DNA from: Scatophagus argus
Lineage: Eukaryota; Chordata; Actinopteri; Scatophagidae
Direction of reading: 5' to 3'
DNA: 64,000 nt
Assembly (NCBI RefSeq): GCF_020382885.2
Contig: NC_058496.1
Span: 6,316,501 to 6,380,500, forward strand
This document shows positions 60,334-64,000 of this stretch, piece by piece (the stretch's first letter is position 1; each line of letters begins with the position of its first letter). Below the pieces are notes generated by a model that was not told the origin of the DNA, did no database searches, and saw only the letters and a list, made by a program, of their open reading frames with translations. Position numbers and translations under genes: made by a program.

Positions 60334-60742
60334 GCATTATATGGACAAAATTATCGGGACGTCTTTATTGTTGAATGCAGGTGTGGTATGGGGCTGTTTT
60401 TCATGAGTTGGGCTCAGCCCCTGACTTCCAGTGAAGGGAAAACTTAATGCATACCAAGACATTTTGGACAATGCTATGCTTCCAACTTTGTGTCAACAGT
60501 TTGGTGAAGGCCCTCCTCTATTCCAGCATGACTGCGTCCCAGTGCACAAAGCAAAGCTCCATAAGGACATGGCTGGATGAGTTTGGTGTGGAAGAACTTG
60601 ACTGGCCCACACAGAGCCCTGACCTCAACCCCATCCGACATCTTTGGGATGAACTAGAACGGAGATTGCAAGCCAGACCTTTTGGTCCAACATCAGTGTC
60701 TGACCTCACAAATGTTCTACTGCATGAATGGGCAAATCTACC
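60334..60742 (+). mobile_element. Tc1-like deletion derivative, copy D (3' truncated)
   Basis: Left terminal repeat (CATTATATGGACAAAATT) is followed by 'ggtgtggtatggggctg', the same internal junction as copy B. Transposase C-terminal sequence runs to about 60742 (SIRTWLDEFGVEELDWPTQS, HLWDELERRLQARPFGPTSV, LLHEWANLP), where the match stops abruptly. The catalytic Glu position is Arg, and the frame shift before TWLDEF is shared with copies A and C. The right terminal repeat is absent. Confidence 0.88.
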
Positions 60743-62724
60743 CCTTTTTGAGTCCACCAGTGTACAGAAGAATAGAGTAGATACAAAAAGTGATAATACT
60801 AAATATAAAAGATTTGACCAAATAAATCTCAGCAAATGGAGACGGAAGTGATAACAGATACGGTGAAATGTTATCCCCAGTATCCTTTATCTAACTATCT
60901 TTAACTTTCATACTTAGGTCACTTGATGTTAATAACAGAACCATGTCTATGAGACAATAAACATCATCCATTCATGAAGGCCATGAGAGATGGCTGAAAG
61001 CAGCAGGTGGACTTGTGAAACTACTATTTTTAGTGTCCGTAATGAGCTCAAGCTCAAGCACAGCAAGTGTTTTCTGCCAAAGATCTGATATTCATGATTA
61101 ACACCATTACATCAAGTCAACTGGAGCATCTTCAGACCATAAAGCATCAGTGTAACGTCCATTTTTAGTTTTATAGTTTTCAATATTTACAAATTTGATT
61201 TGTGCTATCCCAGGTTACATCCTATTTATTTTAAGTTATCACTACAGTAATCCTTAGATGTGTTGAAGAGTTCACAGGGAACGGCAGTGTTACTATCGTT
61301 CAGGGCAATTACTTTTTATAGACCTCTCTTGCTTACAGACCGGTGATGAAAAGTGAAGATTTCAGACCCCGCTGTGGAGGATTTACTTCCTTTACTTTTT
61401 CTTCACTCTCATGTCTGTTGCCGCACAGCTGATTTCAATACACGTCTCTGAATAGGAAAAGGAGAAAATGCCAAATGTTGTAATTTGTCAACTAATTTTT
61501 ACAATCAAGTCTATTTAAAGTTATTGAATTAGTGCTGGCTAGACACACTGTCTTGACACAGAGGAGAATCATTTTGCTGAATTATTAGAGGAGAAAGGTT
61601 TCATTTAGTGCAGAGTGCAATATCCATCAGTATGCGATGGTGCAGACGGCAAGAGGAAGACTGAAAATGGTGAGTGGAGACAGTGTGGACATGGGAAGCC
61701 AGAATGAAACTCTTGGAAGTAAAATGACTAAGAATGAGTAAGAATGAAAATAAATGTTTTTTTAAAAAAACTCTCTGTGACTGCACATGGCTGCCAAGGT
61801 GCAACTTGATGTCTGAAAAATTGTATGTCAATTTATTTTAGTAAATAAAATGTAATTTTTTCAATAAGGATATGTGACCAGTAGGGCAGCTGAGGTTGAA
61901 ACGGTTGGATGTTTGCCATCCTAAACATGTTTTTTTTTTGTCTACCAGACTTGTCTACTTTGTTCTCTGTGGTTCTGTGTGTCAGCTCTGCATATAACGG
62001 GTAATATAAATATCTGAGCACAAAGGCCCTCTCAGAGTATTTAAAACAAGCTCAGTTATTTGATTACACAGCAGCAGACTAGATTATATAATTACACAAC
62101 GGGAATGAGAAAGGACTTTTCGCTCTTCTTCTGTATATTTGTAAACCACATTAGTAACCCAGATGACACCACATAAGATGTTGCCAGAGCTGGAACAATA
62201 TTTTTGGGGTTTCCTGATTTTTGCAGTGAAAAATATTTCAGGTCTCAGGAACTAATTTCTAATCCATGAAAATAGGGAACAAATTTGGCAGGCACCTATT
62301 TATGTGTTTTACATTAAGCACACTGCGGAAACTAACAATATTGGCCTCCACAATTTTGTAAATTACATGGCACAAAGTACAAGGTCTTAAATCTAAATTT
62401 GGTTGTTTTTGGCTTAGGTGAACATGTTTTGGCAGAACAAATTGTAATAGTTTGTTTTATGAATACAGTTCCCCAGGACACGGTGCCTCGGGAGCAGAGA
62501 CGAACAAAGTAAGCTCGCTCTGTGTGGGCAGCGAAGGTCTGGCCTCAGGATGGGACAAGATGTCTGAATGTGCTCTAACACGAGCCAGTCAAACCAGTAC
62601 ATGAAGCTTTTCGGTTCACCGGTACGCTGACTGTGATGTTAATCAACTAGTATTTCTGTTTAATTCATTGTAAGATATTGTCCTCACAGCATTTGCAAAT
62701 CAAATTATATCAGTAGTGATGTTA
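60743..62724. other. Intergenic, no gene recognised
   Basis: AT-rich sequence with no recognisable exon or repeat. Short A/T runs near 61756-61770 only. Confidence 0.45.
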
Positions 62725-63075
62725 GTTTCCAAGACAACCAACCCAGACCGTTACTTTTTAGCCTTGGATGATGACGTCGGTCTGTTGGCTGGTCCAAAAC
62801 TTTCCAGACTAAAATATCAACTGAATAGATTGCCATGAAATTTGGGATTACATACATATCCCTCTCAGGGTGAACTGGGATCATTTGTTGATAGCTCAAC
62901 TTCTTTTCTAGCGCCATAATCAGATCAAAATTTTAAATTGTCAGAAGTTTTTTCCTGTAGAGCTAATGACATTCCCTCACCTGTACTTGTGTTTGGTGCT
63001 AATTATCATATGCTAACATGCTAAGATATTCTTATTGAAAAGTTGCTAAATGTCAGTATGTTGGCATGGACATTT
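62725..63075 (-). repeat. TAGCATG-type interspersed repeat, copy 3 (longest)
   Basis: On the plus strand it reads 'gtctgttggctggtccaaaa', 'attgccatgaaatttgggat', 'ttttctagcgccataatcag' and 'tatgctaacatgctaagata', the reverse orientation of the copies at 12676 and 43017. It shows the fullest extent of the family in this window. Confidence 0.8.
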
Positions 63076-63598
63076 TTTAAAAAAAATCCTCATCAGTGTA
63101 TCATACAGCAGCCTGTCACAAAACATCAGCTCAATGTGATGCTACAGAGTAGGTACATATTTAGACAACCAAAGTCTCCCAACTAAATGCCGCCAAGTTC
63201 CACATGTTAGAATGGCCAAACAGGACCTTTCCAAGGACATCAGACTACAGTCCTTCTTCCAGAGGGTTGAATTGGTCTTACAGCTTGGCGTGCCACTTAA
63301 CCCTTCTTTGATGCCTGTAAAGTGATCATGCATCCTAAGTATGAAAATTGTTTCCTCCAATCATAAAATCCAGGCAAACAAAGCAGGATCTCTGGGATGC
63401 TGGCACAGTCTTTGGCCTTCCTGAACTGTTGTAGGCATAATCACTGAAAATAAAAGATGTCTGCAAAGCTGTTACTGCTATCATTCTCAAACCTGAGATA
63501 CGGCAAACAAAGGCACTTTGTTTTGACCAGATGGAAAATATGCTTTAGCTGACAGAACAGAATAAATTATATTTTAAAACATATTTTCTACTGTCACA

Positions 63599-64000
63599 GA
63601 CCCAATTCCAAAAAAATTGTAAGTCAAAACAAAAGTTGCAATAAAAAAATTCAATCATTTGCAAACCAGTGGTTTAGCGACAACTTTGCCCGTGTAGTCA
63701 TGTCCTTGATACAGTCATGTGTTTGACAAAGTGTTGAACTTCCTTGTGAACAACCAAGCCTTTCATAACCCATCATAAGGCTATCACCTGTTACAAATGA
63801 ACCTGCTTACCTGTGGAATGTGAAACAGGTGTTTTGCTGGGCATTCCACAGCTTTTCTATTCTTTTGCCGCTCCTGTTCCAAATGATTTGAAAAGGTGTT
63901 GCTCTAATTAACTTCAGAACAGACATATATTTACAAACATCAATGAAGTTCATGGGGTTAAACATTAAATACTATCTTTGTGTGGCTTTCAATTTAGTAC
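63599..64000 (+). mobile_element. Non-autonomous fish DNA-transposon-like repeat, cut by the window edge
   Basis: Starts 'gacccaattccaaaaaaatt', then 'caatcatttgcaaaccag', 'tcacctgttacaaatgaacc', 'aacaggtgttttgctgggca' and 'catcaatgaagttcatgggg', the order of segments in a widespread teleost repeat. No coding sequence. The right end lies beyond the window. Confidence 0.65.

Overview
The window is vertebrate nuclear DNA, almost certainly from a ray-finned (teleost) fish and probably a percomorph. The intron-containing genes, AT-rich intergenic DNA, CA/TG and GATA microsatellites, Tc1-type transposon remnants, a tRNA-headed SINE and several short repeats that I recognise as common in teleost genomes all point that way. 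No operons, ribosome binding sites, CRISPR arrays or bacterial genes are present.

Three protein-coding genes are supported, all on the minus strand: nkx3-1 (7210-8151, 2 exons), nkx2.7 (15675-17299, 2 exons; the teleost counterpart of mammalian NKX2-6) and stc1 (30850-34245, 4 coding exons). Splice junctions were read by hand. All keep phase and give full-length products of 194, 269 and 256 residues. The order and strand NKX3-1, NKX2-6, STC1 matches what I know of human 8p21, and the NK3-NK4 pair is the vertebrate form of the fly bagpipe-tinman linkage.

Layout: 1-1.3 kb is probably the 3' UTR of a convergent plus-strand neighbour (slc25a37 by synteny, inference only). 2-6 kb holds a Tc1 remnant and a SINE. 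7.2-8.3 kb is nkx3-1 with a TATA box and an upstream exact Gli-type site. 8.3-15.6 kb is intergenic, with a LINE-like tail, a TAGCATG-type repeat, a long pyrimidine tract and CT/CA microsatellites. 15.7-17.3 kb is nkx2.7. 17.3-29 kb is intergenic, with possible conserved noncoding sequence and repeats. 29-34.5 kb is stc1 with a probable 3' UTR and a TATA/CCAAT promoter. 34.5-64 kb is a gene-poor stretch with three more copies of the same Tc1 deletion derivative, fold-back elements, microsatellites and a non-autonomous transposon running off the right edge. A phase-compatible pair of possible unannotated exons lies at 58.6-59.4 kb.

The two homeobox genes encode transcription factors of mesoderm (heart/pharyngeal for nkx2.7, sclerotome and other mesoderm for nkx3-1). 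stc1 encodes a secreted calcium/phosphate-regulating glycoprotein hormone. Their linkage looks like old synteny, possibly held by shared regulatory DNA, and not a functional cluster. I found no convincing new multi-gene system. The most useful non-routine observations are the Tc1 sub-family with shared defects, the Gli site at nkx3-1, the fold-back elements and the orphan exon pair.
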